64,000 nucleotides of DNA from Mesorhizobium sp. PAMC28654 (GCF_020616515.1 NZ_CP085135.1:2728001-2792000); one strand, 5' to 3'. Counted from the first letter of the stretch, positions 36,724-47,376 are shown. Made by a program: numbers and translations. The notes: generated from the sequence alone by a model not told the origin.

Positions 36724-38265
36724 ATGGACACGACAGCCCAACACAGCACGGCAAAGGAGGGGCCTCCAGCCTCAGCCCCACGCCTGACGCTGTCCGGTAT
36801 CTCAAAGAGCTTTCCCGGCGTGCGCGCGCTGCACAATGTCAGCCTGTCGCTCCATCCGGGCCAGGTGACCGCGCTGATCGGCGAAAACGGCGCCGGCAAG
36901 TCGACGCTGGTCAAGATCATGACGGGGATCTATCAACCCGACGCGGGCACGATCAGCATCGACGGCCAGGCCGTCACGCTGCCCAGCGCGCACGCCGCCT
37001 TCGGCCACGGCGTCACCGCGATCCATCAGGAAACCGTGCTGTTCGACGACCTGACGGTCGCGGAAAACATCTTTCTCGGCCATGCGCCGCGCTCGCGCTT
37101 CGGCACCATCGACTGGCGCACCATGCGCAAAAACGCGCGCGAAGTGCTCGACACCATGCATGCCGGCCATATCGACGCCGACGCCCGGCTGAAGGACCTC
37201 GGCATCGCCAACAAGCATCTCGTCGCCGTGGCGCGGGCGATGTCGATCGACGCCCAGATCGTCATCATGGACGAGCCGACCGCCGCGCTTTCGATGAAGG
37301 AGATCGAGGAGCTTTTCCTGCTCATCGAGTTCCTCAAGGAGGAAGGCAAGGCGATCCTGTTCATCAGCCACAAGTTCGACGAGATCTACCGCATCGCCGA
37401 CCGCTACACGGTGTTCCGCGATGGCGAGATGGTCGGCGAAGGCCTGATCAAGGATGCCGGCCAGAGCCAGATCGTGCGCATGATGGTCGGCCGCTCCGTC
37501 GACCATATCTTTCCGCAGCGCAAAGCCGAGATCGGCGCGCCGGTGCTCTCCGTTAGCGGCCTGTCGCACCCGACCGAGTTCAACGACATTGGCTTTGAAC
37601 TGCACAAGGGCGAGATCCTCGGCTTCTACGGCCTTGTCGGCGCCGGGCGCAGCGAGGTGATGCAGGCGATATCGGGCATCACCCGCACCTCGGGCGGCAC
37701 GATCACGCTGGAAGGCAAGACGATCGCGCCGAAATCGGCGGCGGATTCGATCGATGCCGGCATCGTCTATGTTCCTGAGGAACGCGGCAAGCAAGGCGTG
37801 GTGATTGGCCTGCCTATCTTCCAGAATGTCTCGCTGCCTTCACTCAAGCGCACGTCCAAATCCGGCTTGCTGCGGCTGTCGGAAGAGTTCGCGCTCGCCC
37901 GCTCCTATACCGGGCGGCTTGACCTGCGGGCCTCCTCGCTCAGCCAGGATGTCGGCACGCTGTCGGGCGGCAACCAGCAGAAGATTGTCATCGCCAAATG
38001 GCTGGCGACGGCGCCCAAGGTGATCATCCTCGACGAGCCGACCAAGGGCATCGACATCGGCTCCAAGGCGGCCGTGCACGGCTTCATGGCCGAGTTGGTG
38101 GCGCAAGGCCTGTCGGTGATCATGGTGTCGTCGGAATTGCCCGAGATTCTCGGCATGTCCGACCGTGTCGTCGTCATGCGCGAGGGGCTAGTCGCCGCTG
38201 TCTACGACAACAATGGCCTGGACGCCGAAACACTGGTCAGGACCGCAGCGGGAATCGCGGCATGA
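36724..38265 (+). CDS. rhaT: Rhamnose ABC transporter ATP-binding protein (tandem NBD)
   Basis: The 513-residue CUT2-class ATPase has two nucleotide-binding domains. The first has Walker A GENGAGKST and Walker B VIIMDEPTAAL. The second has a degenerate P-loop (GLVGAGRSE), the signature LSGGNQQKIVIAKWL and VIILDEPTKGID, as usual for RbsA-like proteins. It energises RhaP/RhaQ. The stop overlaps the rhaP start as ATGA. Confidence 0.94.
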   Translation: MDTTAQHSTAKEGPPASAPRLTLSGISKSFPGVRALHNVSLSLHPGQVTALIGENGAGKSTLVKIMTGIYQPDAGTISIDGQAVTLPSAHAAFGHGVTAIHQETVLFDDLTVAENIFLGHAPRSRFGTIDWRTMRKNAREVLDTMHAGHIDADARLKDLGIANKHLVAVARAMSIDAQIVIMDEPTAALSMKEIEELFLLIEFLKEEGKAILFISHKFDEIYRIADRYTVFRDGEMVGEGLIKDAGQSQIVRMMVGRSVDHIFPQRKAEIGAPVLSVSGLSHPTEFNDIGFELHKGEILGFYGLVGAGRSEVMQAISGITRTSGGTITLEGKTIAPKSAADSIDAGIVYVPEERGKQGVVIGLPIFQNVSLPSLKRTSKSGLLRLSEEFALARSYTGRLDLRASSLSQDVGTLSGGNQQKIVIAKWLATAPKVIILDEPTKGIDIGSKAAVHGFMAELVAQGLSVIMVSSELPEILGMSDRVVVMREGLVAAVYDNNGLDAETLVRTAAGIAA

Positions 38266-39239
38266 AGGCTCTTCTGAAGTACCGCGAAATCTGGCTGGCT
38301 GCGGCGATCGTCGTTTTGATCGGACTGATCTCGACACGTTTTCCCGCCTTTGCCGACCCCGGCAACCTGCGCCAGGTGTTCAACGACACCTCGATCCTGA
38401 TGATCCTGGCGCTTGGCCAGATGGTGGTCATCCTGACCCGGTCGATCGACCTGTCGATGGCGTCCAACCTGTGCTTCACCGGCATGGTGGTGGCGATGTT
38501 GAATGCCGCGCATCCGGCGATCCCGATCCCGCTGCTGATCGTCATTGCACTGCTGGTCGGGCTGGTGCTCGGTGCCATCAACGGGCTGCTGGTATGGCGG
38601 CTGAACATTCCCTCCATCGTGGTGACATTGGGCACGCTGACCATCTATCGCGGCGCCACTTTCGTCCTGTCCGGCGGTGCCTGGGTCAATGCCGACAAGA
38701 TGAGCCCGGACTTCATCGGCTTTCAGCGCGCGGCATTGCTTGGCATTCCGGTGCTGTCCTGGATCGCCATCCTGGTCATAGTGCTGTTCTTCATCTTGAT
38801 GACGCGCACCGCGCTCGGCCGCTCCATCTACGCCATCGGCGTCAACCCGACGGCGTCGGTTTATGCCGGCATCGATGTCGGCCGGACGAAATTCATCGTC
38901 TTCTGCATTTCCGGCATGATCGGCGGCCTCTCGGGCTATCTCTGGATCTCGCGCTACGTGATCGCCTCGGTCGAGGTCGCCAACGGCTATGAGCTCAACA
39001 TTATCGCCGCCTGCGTCATCGGCGGCATCTCGATCGCCGGTGGTATCGGCTCGGTCGGCGGCGCGGTGCTCGGCGCGCTGTTCCTCGGCATCATCTCCAA
39101 CGCGCTGCCGGTCATCAACATCTCGCCCTTCTGGCAGATGGCGATTTCGGGCAGCGCCATCATTCTGGCCGTCGTGCTCAACGCGCGCGGCGAACGCCAG
39201 CAAGGCCGCATCATCCTCAGAAAAGTGGAGGTGGCATGA
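38262..39239 (+). CDS. rhaP: Rhamnose ABC transporter permease
   Basis: A 325-residue CUT2 permease with about ten membrane segments. It has the conserved QMVVILTRSIDLSMASNL, NGLLVWRLNIPSIVVTLGT, and the coupling region GVNPTASVYAGIDVGRTKF. The start at 38262 overlaps rhaT by 4 nt and the stop overlaps rhaQ by 4 nt. It pairs with RhaQ as a heterodimer. Confidence 0.92.
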   Translation: MKALLKYREIWLAAAIVVLIGLISTRFPAFADPGNLRQVFNDTSILMILALGQMVVILTRSIDLSMASNLCFTGMVVAMLNAAHPAIPIPLLIVIALLVGLVLGAINGLLVWRLNIPSIVVTLGTLTIYRGATFVLSGGAWVNADKMSPDFIGFQRAALLGIPVLSWIAILVIVLFFILMTRTALGRSIYAIGVNPTASVYAGIDVGRTKFIVFCISGMIGGLSGYLWISRYVIASVEVANGYELNIIAACVIGGISIAGGIGSVGGAVLGALFLGIISNALPVINISPFWQMAISGSAIILAVVLNARGERQQGRIILRKVEVA

Positions 39240-40231
39240 CCGACGTCCCTGCCCCGCGCCACATTCCCGACCGGCTCGACAAGCCACTGCGTTCGGCGAT
39301 CTTTTCCTGGGAAGCACTGCTGGTCGTGGTGGCCGTCGCCATCTTCGTCATCAACAGCTTCGCCTCGCCCTATTTCCTCGATCCCTATTCGCTATCCGAT
39401 CTCACCTTCAATTTCACAGAGAAGGGTCTGATCGCCTTCGCCATGGCGATGCTGATCATATCCGGTGAGATTGACCTGTCGGTGGCCGCCATCATCGCGC
39501 TGGCATCGACCATGATGGGCATGGCGGTGCAGGCCGGCGCCGACTCGCCAACGCTGGTGCTGATCGGCATCGTCGTCGGGCTCGGCTGCGGTGCCTTCAA
39601 CGGGCTGCTGGTCACGAGGCTGGGATTGCCGTCCATCGTCGTCACGATCGGCACGATGAGCCTGTTTCGCGGCATCGCCTTCATCATCCTCGGAGACCAG
39701 GCCTACAAGGGCTATCCGGAAAGCTTCGCCTTCTTCGGCCAGGGTTACGTCTGGTGGGTGGTGTCGTTCGAACTGGTGCTCTTCCTCATCGCGGCCGTCG
39801 TCTACTGGTTCCTTCTACACCGCACGAGCTTCGGCCGCCGTGTCTTCGCCATCGGCAACAATCCTGTCGCGGCGCAGTTTTCCGGCGTGCGCGTCGGCCG
39901 CACCAAGTTCATCCTGTTCTGCCTGACCGGGCTGATGTCGGGAATCGCCTCGGTGCTGATCACCTCGCGGCTCGGCTCGACGCGACCTTCGATCGCGCAG
40001 GGCTATGAACTGGAAGTCATCACCATGGTGGTGCTCGGCGGCGTCAGTATCCTCGGCGGCGCCGGCAGCATTCTTGGCGTCGTGCTTGCCGCCTTCATCA
40101 TGGGGCTGGTGACCTTCGGGCTTGGCTTGCTCAACGTGCCCGGCATCGTCATGTCGATCTTCATCGGTCTGCTCCTGATCATCGTCATCGCGCTGCCGAT
40201 CGTCTGGCGGCGGCTGCGCGGAGCACGCTGA
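39236..40231 (+). CDS. rhaQ: Rhamnose ABC transporter permease
   Basis: The second CUT2 permease, 331 residues. It has an N-terminal cytosolic extension ([18 protein letters not shown]), [37 protein letters not shown] and the coupling sequence [19 protein letters not shown]. It overlaps rhaP by 4 nt and shares 1 nt with rhaM (TGATG). Confidence 0.92.
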   Translation: MTDVPAPRHIPDRLDKPLRSAIFSWEALLVVVAVAIFVINSFASPYFLDPYSLSDLTFNFTEKGLIAFAMAMLIISGEIDLSVAAIIALASTMMGMAVQAGADSPTLVLIGIVVGLGCGAFNGLLVTRLGLPSIVVTIGTMSLFRGIAFIILGDQAYKGYPESFAFFGQGYVWWVVSFELVLFLIAAVVYWFLLHRTSFGRRVFAIGNNPVAAQFSGVRVGRTKFILFCLTGLMSGIASVLITSRLGSTRPSIAQGYELEVITMVVLGGVSILGGAGSILGVVLAAFIMGLVTFGLGLLNVPGIVMSIFIGLLLIIVIALPIVWRRLRGAR

Positions 40232-40548
40232 TGCCGCAGAAATACGCGTTCAAGATGAAGCTCAAGCCCGGCATGAAGGCCGAGTACACGAAGCGCCATG
40301 ACGAGATATGGCCATCGCTGGTCGCGCTCCTGAAACAGGCCGGCGTTTCCGACTACTCGATCCATCTGGACGAGGAGACCAACATCCTGTTCGGCGTGCT
40401 GTGGCGGCGCGACGACCATGGCATGGGCGATCTGCCGAAGCATCCGGTGATGCAACGCTGGTGGGCCCACATGGCCGACATCATGGAAACAAAGCCCGAC
40501 AATGAGCCGGTGGCCGTTCCGCTGGAAACCGTGTTCCATATGGAATGA
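40231..40548 (+). CDS. rhaM: L-rhamnose mutarotase (RhaU in rhizobial naming)
   Basis: A 105-residue dimeric mutarotase that interconverts alpha- and beta-L-rhamnose. The catalytic histidine lies in [12 protein letters not shown], and the family segments [17 protein letters not shown] and [12 protein letters not shown] are present. It overlaps rhaQ by 1 nt and rhaK by 4 nt, so the whole plus-strand unit is coupled. Confidence 0.95.
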   Translation: MPQKYAFKMKLKPGMKAEYTKRHDEIWPSLVALLKQAGVSDYSIHLDEETNILFGVLWRRDDHGMGDLPKHPVMQRWWAHMADIMETKPDNEPVAVPLETVFHME

Positions 40549-41924
40549 GCGCGATCCGCCACATCGCCGTCATCGACATCGGCAAGACCAACGCCAAGGT
40601 GGCGCTGGTCGACCTGGAGACGTTGAGCGAGGTCGCGCTGCGCCGCACGAAGAATGCGCCGTTGCGGCAGGCGCCTTACCCGCATCACGATGTCGAGTCG
40701 CTGTGGACGTTCATCCTCAACAGCCTCGCAACGCTCAACCGCGAACAGCGCATCGACGCCATCTCGATCACCACGCACGGCGCGACGGGCGCGCTGGTCG
40801 ACGCCTCGGGCGAACTGGTGCTTCCGGTGCTCGACTATGAGTTCGATGGTCCCGACAGGCTCGCGGCGGACTATGATGCGATCCAGCCGCCCTTCGCCGA
40901 GACCGGCACGCCGCGCCTGCCCATGGGTCTCAATCTCGGCGCGCAATTCTTCTGGCAGCAGAAGCGCTTTCCGGCGGCGTTCGGCAAGGCCGCCACGATG
41001 CTGATGTACCCGCAATATTGGGCGCTGCGCCTAAGCGGCACCGCCGCCAACGAAGTGACCTCGCTTGGCTGCCACACCGATCTGTGGAACCCGTGGAACG
41101 CGGATTTTTCATCATTGGTCGACCGCCTGGATTGGCGCGGACTGATGGCACCGGTACGGCCAGCCAAGGATCGCCTCGGGCCGATCCTGCCTGCACTGGC
41201 CGCGCGAACCGGGCTCGATCCGCAGACGCCTGTCTTCTGTGGCCTGCACGATTCCAACGCCTCTCTGCTACCGCATCTTCTCTCCGATGCACCGCCCTTC
41301 TCGGTCGTCTCGACCGGCACCTGGGTGGTGTCGATGGCCGTCGGCGGCAAGTCGGTCACACTTGACCCCGAGCGCGACACGCTCGTCAACGTCAATGCAC
41401 TCGGTGCCCCCGTCCCTTCCGCGCGTTTCATGGGTGGCCGCGAATTTTCGGTGCTGACGGAAGGCCGTTCGGAAGACTGGACCGAAGACGATGTCGCCCA
41501 CGTGCTCGCCCGCGGGACGCTCCTGCTGCCCTCGACCCAGCAAGGCTCGGGACCGTTCCCTCATCATGCCGCCGGATGGCTCAATGCCGAGGGCATGACC
41601 AATGGTCAGCGCTTCGTCGCCATCTCATTCTATCTCGCACTCATGACCGCTGTTTGCCTCGATCTGATCGGGGCTGATGGCCCGGTCATCGTGGAGGGGC
41701 CTTTCGCTCGCAATCGACTTTTCACACGGATGCTCACCGCAGCCACCACACGTTCCGTGATCGCATCGGAGGCCTCGACCGGCACCAGCATCGGCGCGGC
41801 CCTGCTGGCTTCGGATCGGCCAACCGCCCAGGGCAAGAGCGAAAGAACCGAGCCGCCAGCCGACCCAGCCTGGGTGGATTATGTGCGCTCGTGGCGCACC
41901 GCGGTCGATACAAGCAAAATCTAG
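40545..41924 (+). CDS. rhaK: Sugar kinase of the FGGY family, RhaK type
   Basis: A 459-residue FGGY-fold kinase expected to phosphorylate rhamnulose. The N-terminal phosphate loop is [16 protein letters not shown], then [26 protein letters not shown] and [13 protein letters not shown]; the C-terminal lobe has VEGPFARN. In R. leguminosarum RhaK is also needed for rhamnose uptake through the adjacent ABC transporter, which this gene order preserves. Its TAG stop coincides with the left end of a palindromic repeat. Confidence 0.93.
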   Translation: MSAIRHIAVIDIGKTNAKVALVDLETLSEVALRRTKNAPLRQAPYPHHDVESLWTFILNSLATLNREQRIDAISITTHGATGALVDASGELVLPVLDYEFDGPDRLAADYDAIQPPFAETGTPRLPMGLNLGAQFFWQQKRFPAAFGKAATMLMYPQYWALRLSGTAANEVTSLGCHTDLWNPWNADFSSLVDRLDWRGLMAPVRPAKDRLGPILPALAARTGLDPQTPVFCGLHDSNASLLPHLLSDAPPFSVVSTGTWVVSMAVGGKSVTLDPERDTLVNVNALGAPVPSARFMGGREFSVLTEGRSEDWTEDDVAHVLARGTLLLPSTQQGSGPFPHHAAGWLNAEGMTNGQRFVAISFYLALMTAVCLDLIGADGPVIVEGPFARNRLFTRMLTAATTRSVIASEASTGTSIGAALLASDRPTAQGKSERTEPPADPAWVDYVRSWRTAVDTSKI

Positions 41925-42010
41925 AGTCTGATTGTTTGAGCATGATCTCTGGACAAACGGGAACCGTTTGTCCGAGAAAACCGGATTTCACTTTTCGGGA
42001 TCATGCTCTA
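41922..42010. repeat. Palindromic repeat, copy D, with nested palindrome
   Basis: It begins TAGAGTCTGAT (also the rhaK stop), then GAGCATGATC...GATCATGCTCTA. Compared with copy B, an extra perfect hairpin GGACAAACGG-GAA-CCGTTTGTCC (41951-41973) is inserted next to the core. The right end CTA is the complement of the dadA stop codon. Confidence 0.85.
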
Positions 42011-43258
42011 ACCCGCGTAGGTCAATCCTTGCGGGTCGATTTCCGGCTTGCGGCCGGCAACGAGGTCGGCGAGGAATTTTCCCGAACCGCAGGCCATGGT
42101 CCAGCCGACATGGCCGTGGCCGGTGTCGAGGTAGAGATTTCGGTAGCGTGCCTGCCCGATGACCGGAACCGAGCCAGGCATCATCGGCCTCAGGCCCGCC
42201 CAAAGCTCGGCCTTCCTCTCGTCGAAGGCGCCCGGGAAAAGATCCTTGCCGGTCCGGAACATGGGGGCGAAATCGGATGGCTTGTGGGTGCGGTCGAAGC
42301 CGGTGAATTCGGCGGTCGAGGCAAGCCGCAACCGGTTGCCCAGCCGCGAATAGGCGATCAGCTGGTCTTCATCCGCCCCACCCATGGTCGGTCCCTTGCT
42401 CTCGTCTTCCAGCGGAATGGTCGCGGTGTAGCCTTTCACCGGATAGACAGGCAGGTCGACGCCATAGCGGCGGCCGAGCAGGCCGCTCTCCGGCCCCATC
42501 GAGATCACCACCGCGTCGCCTGCGATCGGCCCGGCCGAGGTGATCACAGCCCGCACCCGGTCGCCCTCTATGTCGAGGCCTTCGACCGTCGTGCCGTAGA
42601 GAAACCGGACGCCGAGTTTTTCGGCGGCGTAGGCAGCGAGATTGCGTGTGAACTGGCTGGAATCGCCGGTCTGGTCGATCGGCGAATAGACGCCGCCGGC
42701 GATCTTGTCCTTGGCACCCGCGAGGCCCGGTTCAAGCTCGACAAGGCGATTGCGGTCGACGATCTCGATCGGCAGGCCATGCTGGCCGAGATAGCGATAA
42801 TTGTCCGTGCCGGTATCCAGGCTCTGCTGCGAGCGGAAGAAATAGAGAATGCCCTTGCTGCGTTCGTCGTAGTGAATGCCGGTGTCGGCCGAGATGGCGT
42901 TGATGCAGTCGCGGGAATACAGCGCCAGGCGCAGCTTGATGTCGGTATTGGCGCGCATGCGCGCAAAGGTGCACTGGCGCAGGAAACGCAGGCTCCATGC
43001 GAAGAAATAGGGATCGAAGCGCAGCCGTACCTTGATGCCCAGATCGTGATTGTAGAGCCCGCGCAGGAATGACTTCAGCGCGGTGGGCGAGGCCCAGGCG
43101 GTGGCGTCTCCCGGCGAGACCAGACCGGCGTTCGACTGGCTGGTGCCGCGCGCCGCCATCGGGTGGCGCTCGATGACAGTCACTTCGTGGCCATCAGCCG
43201 CGAGATAATAGGCGGCCGCCGTACCGACGACGCCCGCTCCGAGCACCACAATCTTCAT
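42008..43258 (-). CDS. dadA: D-amino acid dehydrogenase (FAD)
   Basis: A 416-residue membrane-associated flavoprotein that oxidatively deaminates D-amino acids such as D-alanine into the respiratory chain. The FAD Rossmann motif is VLGAGVVGTAAAYYLAADGH followed by VTVIER, and the C-terminal DAO signature is TGHGHVGWTMACGSGK. ATG at 43258 has AGGTGGGG upstream. No Lrp regulator or alanine racemase is adjacent. The stop lies within the palindromic repeat. Confidence 0.92.
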   Translation of the reverse strand: MKIVVLGAGVVGTAAAYYLAADGHEVTVIERHPMAARGTSQSNAGLVSPGDATAWASPTALKSFLRGLYNHDLGIKVRLRFDPYFFAWSLRFLRQCTFARMRANTDIKLRLALYSRDCINAISADTGIHYDERSKGILYFFRSQQSLDTGTDNYRYLGQHGLPIEIVDRNRLVELEPGLAGAKDKIAGGVYSPIDQTGDSSQFTRNLAAYAAEKLGVRFLYGTTVEGLDIEGDRVRAVITSAGPIAGDAVVISMGPESGLLGRRYGVDLPVYPVKGYTATIPLEDESKGPTMGGADEDQLIAYSRLGNRLRLASTAEFTGFDRTHKPSDFAPMFRTGKDLFPGAFDERKAELWAGLRPMMPGSVPVIGQARYRNLYLDTGHGHVGWTMACGSGKFLADLVAGRKPEIDPQGLTYAG

Positions 43259-43371
43259 TCGCCCCACCTCAAAGGATCAAACCGGGTGGCGCGCCTCCAG
43301 GCGCCGCCCCAGAACCCTCAATAGCGCGTCCCCACGCATGGGACGAGCCCTTGGCCCAAGAGATGGTCAGG

Positions 43372-44367
43372 TCAACGCCGCGCCGAGTTCTTGCTGGTCA
43401 GCATGCGCTCCCAGGCCAGCGCATCGGCCACGATCTGGTCGAGATCGTCGCGCTGCGGGGTCCAGCCGAACTCCGCGCGAGCGAGGTCCGAATTGGCAAC
43501 CACTGCGGCAGCGTCTCCTGGACGCCGATCGCCCATCTTGACCTCAAAATCACGACCGAAAGCGCGCCGCACGCTGTCGATGACCTCGAGCACCGAATAG
43601 CCATGGCTGTAGCCGCAATTGGCGACGAGGCTCGTGCCGCCGGCACGCAGCCGCTGCAGCGCCAGCCTATGCGCCGCTGCCAGATCGCTGACATGAATGT
43701 AGTCGCGCATGCAGGTGCCGTCCGGCGTTTCATAATCGGTGCCGAACACCTGCATGAAGGGACGCTTGCCGAGCGCGGTCTCGCAGGCGACCTTGATAAG
43801 ATGCGTGGCGCCTGGCGTCGACTGACCGGTGCGGCCCTTGGGATCGGCGCCGGCGACATTGAAATAGCGCAGCGCCGTATAGCGCAGCCCGTGCGCGATC
43901 GCCGCGTCGCGCAACATCCATTCGCTCATCAATTTGGACAGGCCATAGGGCGATTCCGGCGCCAGGCGGGCATCCTCGCGCACCGGCTCCAGCCCAGCGC
44001 CGCCATAGACGGCGGCGGTCGAGGAGAAGATGAAGTTGGGCACGCCTTCGCGCACCGCCGTTTCGATCAGCGTGCGCGTCTTGCAGGTGTTGTTCTCGTA
44101 GTAGCCGAGAGGGTCCGCGACCGATTCGGGAACCACGATCGAGCCGGCGAAATGAATAATCGCGTCGACTTTGTTGTCCCTGATGACCCCGCCAACCAAT
44201 TCCTTGTCGGCGACATCGCCAACGACCAGTTTCGCCTCGGGCGCCACCGCCCATTCGAAACCGGTCGAGAGACGGTCGAGCACGACAACCCTCTCGCCCG
44301 CATCCAGCAACTCCCAGACCATGTGGCTGCCGATATAGCCGGCGCCGCCCGTGACCAAAACCGTCAT
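43372..44367 (-). CDS. galE: UDP-glucose 4-epimerase
   Basis: A 331-residue extended SDR that interconverts UDP-glucose and UDP-galactose for surface polysaccharide synthesis. It has the NAD motif [12 protein letters not shown], the catalytic serine/threonine in [13 protein letters not shown] with Y-X3-K, and [12 protein letters not shown]. Length is canonical. It is divergent from hemA across a 266-nt gap that contains an FNR-type box nearer hemA. Confidence 0.94.
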   Translation of the reverse strand: MTVLVTGGAGYIGSHMVWELLDAGERVVVLDRLSTGFEWAVAPEAKLVVGDVADKELVGGVIRDNKVDAIIHFAGSIVVPESVADPLGYYENNTCKTRTLIETAVREGVPNFIFSSTAAVYGGAGLEPVREDARLAPESPYGLSKLMSEWMLRDAAIAHGLRYTALRYFNVAGADPKGRTGQSTPGATHLIKVACETALGKRPFMQVFGTDYETPDGTCMRDYIHVSDLAAAHRLALQRLRAGGTSLVANCGYSHGYSVLEVIDSVRRAFGRDFEVKMGDRRPGDAAAVVANSDLARAEFGWTPQRDDLDQIVADALAWERMLTSKNSARR

Positions 44368-44495
44368 TCGCGTCCTCGCAGATCAAGATTTACAGGAAAC
44401 TGTCTCATCGACAGCCATATGGAAAGCCCGTGACGGAACCATTACAGTCCACGGTAACCAGTCTTGCCGGCGTGTGGCATCGTTCTGAAACAAAG

Positions 44496-44509
44496 TTGAT
44501 CCACATCAA
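44496..44509 (+). promoter_or_regulatory. FNR/FixK-type anaerobox upstream of hemA
   Basis: TTGATCCACATCAA is a perfect TTGAT-N4-ATCAA palindrome, the consensus for FNR, FnrN and FixK proteins. It lies 124 nt before hemA. In rhizobia hemA is known to be induced under low oxygen by this regulator class, which supports a functional site. Confidence 0.8.
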
Positions 44510-44633
44510 GGGAATAGGCCACGATCCGGCGTCGTTAGGAACAGGCTTGGGGCGTGGCATTTTGACCAAAAAGGCCCGGTGGACGCCGAATAGGCCAATG
44601 ACTATGATCCCGCGCAAAAATTGGGAAACCAAC

Positions 44634-45911
44634 ATGAACTATCAGCGGTTCTTCGAAGAAGCGATCGATCAGCTCCACGCCGAGCGTCGCTACCGCGTCT
44701 TCGCCGACCTGGAACGCATCGCAGGGAAGTTTCCGCGCGCCATATGGCGCGCCAATGGCCGTGCCGAGGAAATCACCGTCTGGTGCTCGAACGACTATCT
44801 CGGCATGGGCCAGCATCCCGACGTCATCGCGGCATTCCAGAATGCTGCGGGCAAAATGGGCTCGGGCGCGGGCGGCACCCGCAACATTTCCGGCACCAGC
44901 AACCCGCTGGTCGAGCTCGAACTGGAGCTGGCCGACCTGCACGAGAAGGAGGCCGCACTGGTCTTCACCTCGGGCTTCGTCTCCAACGAAGCATCGATCT
45001 CGACCATCGCGCGGCTGCTACCCAATTGCCTGATCATCTCGGACGAACTGAACCATGCCTCGATGATCGAAGGCGTGCGGCGCTCCGGTGCCGAGAAGAA
45101 GATCTTCCGCCACAACGACATCGCGCATCTTGAAAGCCTGCTGCAGGCGGCCGGTCGCGAGCGGGCCAAGCTGATCGTCTTCGAGAGCGTCTATTCGATG
45201 GATGGCGATATTGCTCCCATCAAGCAGATCGTCGAACTCGCCGAGCGCCACAACGCCATGACTTACATCGATGAAGTCCATGCGGTGGGCATGTACGGAC
45301 CGCGCGGCGGCGGCATCACCGAGCGCGAGGGCCTGGCCGACCGTATCGACGTCATCCAGGGCACGCTGGCCAAGGCGTTCGGAACGCTGGGCGGCTACAT
45401 CACGGGCAACAGTGCTGTCATCGATGCCGTGCGCTCCTATGCGCCTGGCTTCATCTTCACCACCGCGCTGCCGCCGGCCCTCGCAGCCGCCACCACTGCC
45501 TCCATCCGCCATCTGAAGCGTTCGCAGGCCGAGCGTGACGCCCAACAGCGGCAGGCGACGCTAACCAAGCAGATTCTCGCCGCCGCCGGCCTGCCGGTGA
45601 TGGAATCGCCGACCCACATCGTACCGCTGCTCGTCGGTGACCCGGAACTCTGCAAGATGGCCAGCGACCGCCTGCTTGGCGTGCACGGCATCTACATCCA
45701 GCCGATCAATTATCCGACCGTACCGCGCGGCACGGAACGGCTGCGCATCACGCCGACGCCGTTCCACTCGGATGAATTGATCGCCTCGCTGCAGGATGCG
45801 CTGGTCGAGACCTGGGATGCGCTGGGCATACCCTACGGCTCCGCCGGCAGGCCCTCGGTCGCCAAGAGCGACCGCATCATTCCATTGCTGGTGCCCAAGT
45901 CGGGCGGCTGA
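44634..45911 (+). CDS. hemA: 5-aminolevulinate synthase
   Basis: The 425-residue PLP enzyme condenses glycine and succinyl-CoA to 5-aminolevulinate, the C4 (Shemin) route to heme used by Alphaproteobacteria. It has the N-terminal [37 protein letters not shown], the PLP aspartate in [12 protein letters not shown] and the PLP lysine in [14 protein letters not shown]. The ATG at 44634 gives the family N-terminus [10 protein letters not shown]; the open frame continues upstream over the anaerobox and is not coding there. It is expected to be oxygen-controlled. Confidence 0.97.
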   Translation: MNYQRFFEEAIDQLHAERRYRVFADLERIAGKFPRAIWRANGRAEEITVWCSNDYLGMGQHPDVIAAFQNAAGKMGSGAGGTRNISGTSNPLVELELELADLHEKEAALVFTSGFVSNEASISTIARLLPNCLIISDELNHASMIEGVRRSGAEKKIFRHNDIAHLESLLQAAGRERAKLIVFESVYSMDGDIAPIKQIVELAERHNAMTYIDEVHAVGMYGPRGGGITEREGLADRIDVIQGTLAKAFGTLGGYITGNSAVIDAVRSYAPGFIFTTALPPALAAATTASIRHLKRSQAERDAQQRQATLTKQILAAAGLPVMESPTHIVPLLVGDPELCKMASDRLLGVHGIYIQPINYPTVPRGTERLRITPTPFHSDELIASLQDALVETWDALGIPYGSAGRPSVAKSDRIIPLLVPKSGG

Positions 45912-45962
45912 AGCCCGTTTGAAACTCTACTCCGACGGCCATCTGACGCGGGTTTCTGCGCT

Positions 45963-46010
45963 TGCTACAGCGCCGCGCGTCCGTATGGACGCGCAAAGGA
46001 CGCCGTAGCA
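45963..46010. repeat. Palindromic repeat with GCGCGTCC/GGACGCGC core
   Basis: Outer arms TGCTAC and GTAGCA surround a perfect hairpin GCGCGTCC-GTAT-GGACGCGC (45975-45994) and a second CGCC half. A diverged relative is at 14203-14245. In both places a GCGCATG sequence follows about 15 nt later. It lies between the convergent hemA and aminotransferase genes. Confidence 0.8.
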
Positions 46011-46126
46011 ACTCTAAATTTGGCGCATGCCCACGGACCTAAATGTCCGCTGCGATCCGGTTCTCGAAATCCACGCCAACTGACTCGTCGGAGCGATTTT
46101 CAATTTGGGCTTCGTCGGCTGCGTAG

Positions 46127-47293
46127 CTAAGCAGTCTTCATCCATTTCGCCAGTCGGTGCGCCGCTTCCTCGATCTGATCGAGACGGCGGTGGAAGCACA
46201 GCCTGAGGGAGGCTTCGCCACCGGGGCCGAAGGCGGTGCCCGGCGCAAGACCGACATTGGCATTGTCGACGATATCGAAGGCGGCGGTGCGCGAATCGGT
46301 GATGCCGTCCACCGTAAAGAACAGATAGAACGCGCCTTGCGGCACCGCGAACCTTGCCCGGCCTGTTGCGCCCAGGATATCGCAGACCAGATCGCGGGCC
46401 GCCCTCGCCCGCTCCACCTGTTCGGCAATGAAGACATCGCCCTCGTCGAGGGCCGCGACCGCGCCCCGCTGCATGAACTGGGCAACGCCGGAGTTCGAAT
46501 ACTGGATCAGGTTCTCGAACACCTGCTGCAAGGCGGGATGCGTCTTGATCCAGCCGACACGCCAGCCGGTCATCGCCCAGTTCTTGGAAAAACTGTTGAC
46601 GAACAGGATGCGGTCTTCCGGTGACGCGATGTCGAGGAAGGACGGCGCGCGACCGTGGCCGTAGTGGAACAGCGAATAGATCTCGTCGGCGACGATCCAG
46701 AGGTTTTTCGCGCGGGCAAGATCGAGGATCGCCTGTAAAGTCTCGCGGTCGGCGGTCCAGCCGGTCGGATTGGACGGCGTGTTGATGAACAGCGCCTTTG
46801 TACGCGGCGTGATTGCCGCCGCGATCTTCTCGACGTCGCAGGACCAGCCATTGCCGGATTGGTCGAGCGTGACAGGGACCGGCACGGCCCCCGCTATCGC
46901 CGCGGCAGCCTCGAAATTCGGCCACGCCGGTGACAGATAGACAACCTCGTCGCCGGCGCCGGCGAGCGCGTCGAGCGCCAACTGGATCGCATGCATCCCG
47001 GATCCCGTGACGATGAATTCCTCCTCCGGGAAAGTCTTGCCGAAATGCCTGGCGTAGTAGCGGGCAAGCGCCTGCCTGAGATCGGGAATACCCTTCTGCC
47101 AGGTGTAGAACGTCTCACCGCCAGCCAGTCCCCGGGCGGCGGCGTCGCTGATGAAGGCGGGCGTCGGCAGATCGCCCTCGCCGGCCCAGAGCGGGATCAG
47201 GCCTTCGCGCAGGCGCCCATGGTTGACGACGGCGACAATGCCGCTTTCGGGCGCGGCCCGGGCTTCAACGCGCAAGGTCTCGATCAGGCTCAT
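46127..47293 (-). CDS. Class I/II pyridoxal-phosphate aminotransferase
   Basis: A 388-residue fold-type I aminotransferase of the aspartate/aromatic family. It has TGSGMHAIQLALDAL, NTPSNPTGW, the PLP aspartate in IVADEIYSLFHYG, and the Schiff-base lysine in NSFSKNWAMTGWRVGW; the substrate arginine is in RLCFHRR. Exact amino-acid specificity cannot be read. It converges on hemA across a repeat and lies downstream of mscL on the same strand, separated by a terminator. Confidence 0.9.
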   Translation of the reverse strand: MSLIETLRVEARAAPESGIVAVVNHGRLREGLIPLWAGEGDLPTPAFISDAAARGLAGGETFYTWQKGIPDLRQALARYYARHFGKTFPEEEFIVTGSGMHAIQLALDALAGAGDEVVYLSPAWPNFEAAAAIAGAVPVPVTLDQSGNGWSCDVEKIAAAITPRTKALFINTPSNPTGWTADRETLQAILDLARAKNLWIVADEIYSLFHYGHGRAPSFLDIASPEDRILFVNSFSKNWAMTGWRVGWIKTHPALQQVFENLIQYSNSGVAQFMQRGAVAALDEGDVFIAEQVERARAARDLVCDILGATGRARFAVPQGAFYLFFTVDGITDSRTAAFDIVDNANVGLAPGTAFGPGGEASLRLCFHRRLDQIEEAAHRLAKWMKTA

Positions 47294-47346
47294 ATACAGA
47301 TCCGTCTTTTCTCAGGGCTGCCGCTCTTTACCAGATGCGAAAACAG

Positions 47347-47376
47347 AAAACCCCGGCCGCGAACGACCGGGGTTTT
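47347..47376 (-). terminator. Rho-independent terminator of mscL
   Basis: Arms AAAACCCCGG and CCGGGGTTTT (10 bp) with a 10-nt loop lie 20 nt past the mscL stop. On the minus strand the stem is followed by a T-rich CTGTTTT tail. The TTTT of the distal arm also acts as the U tract. Confidence 0.85.
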
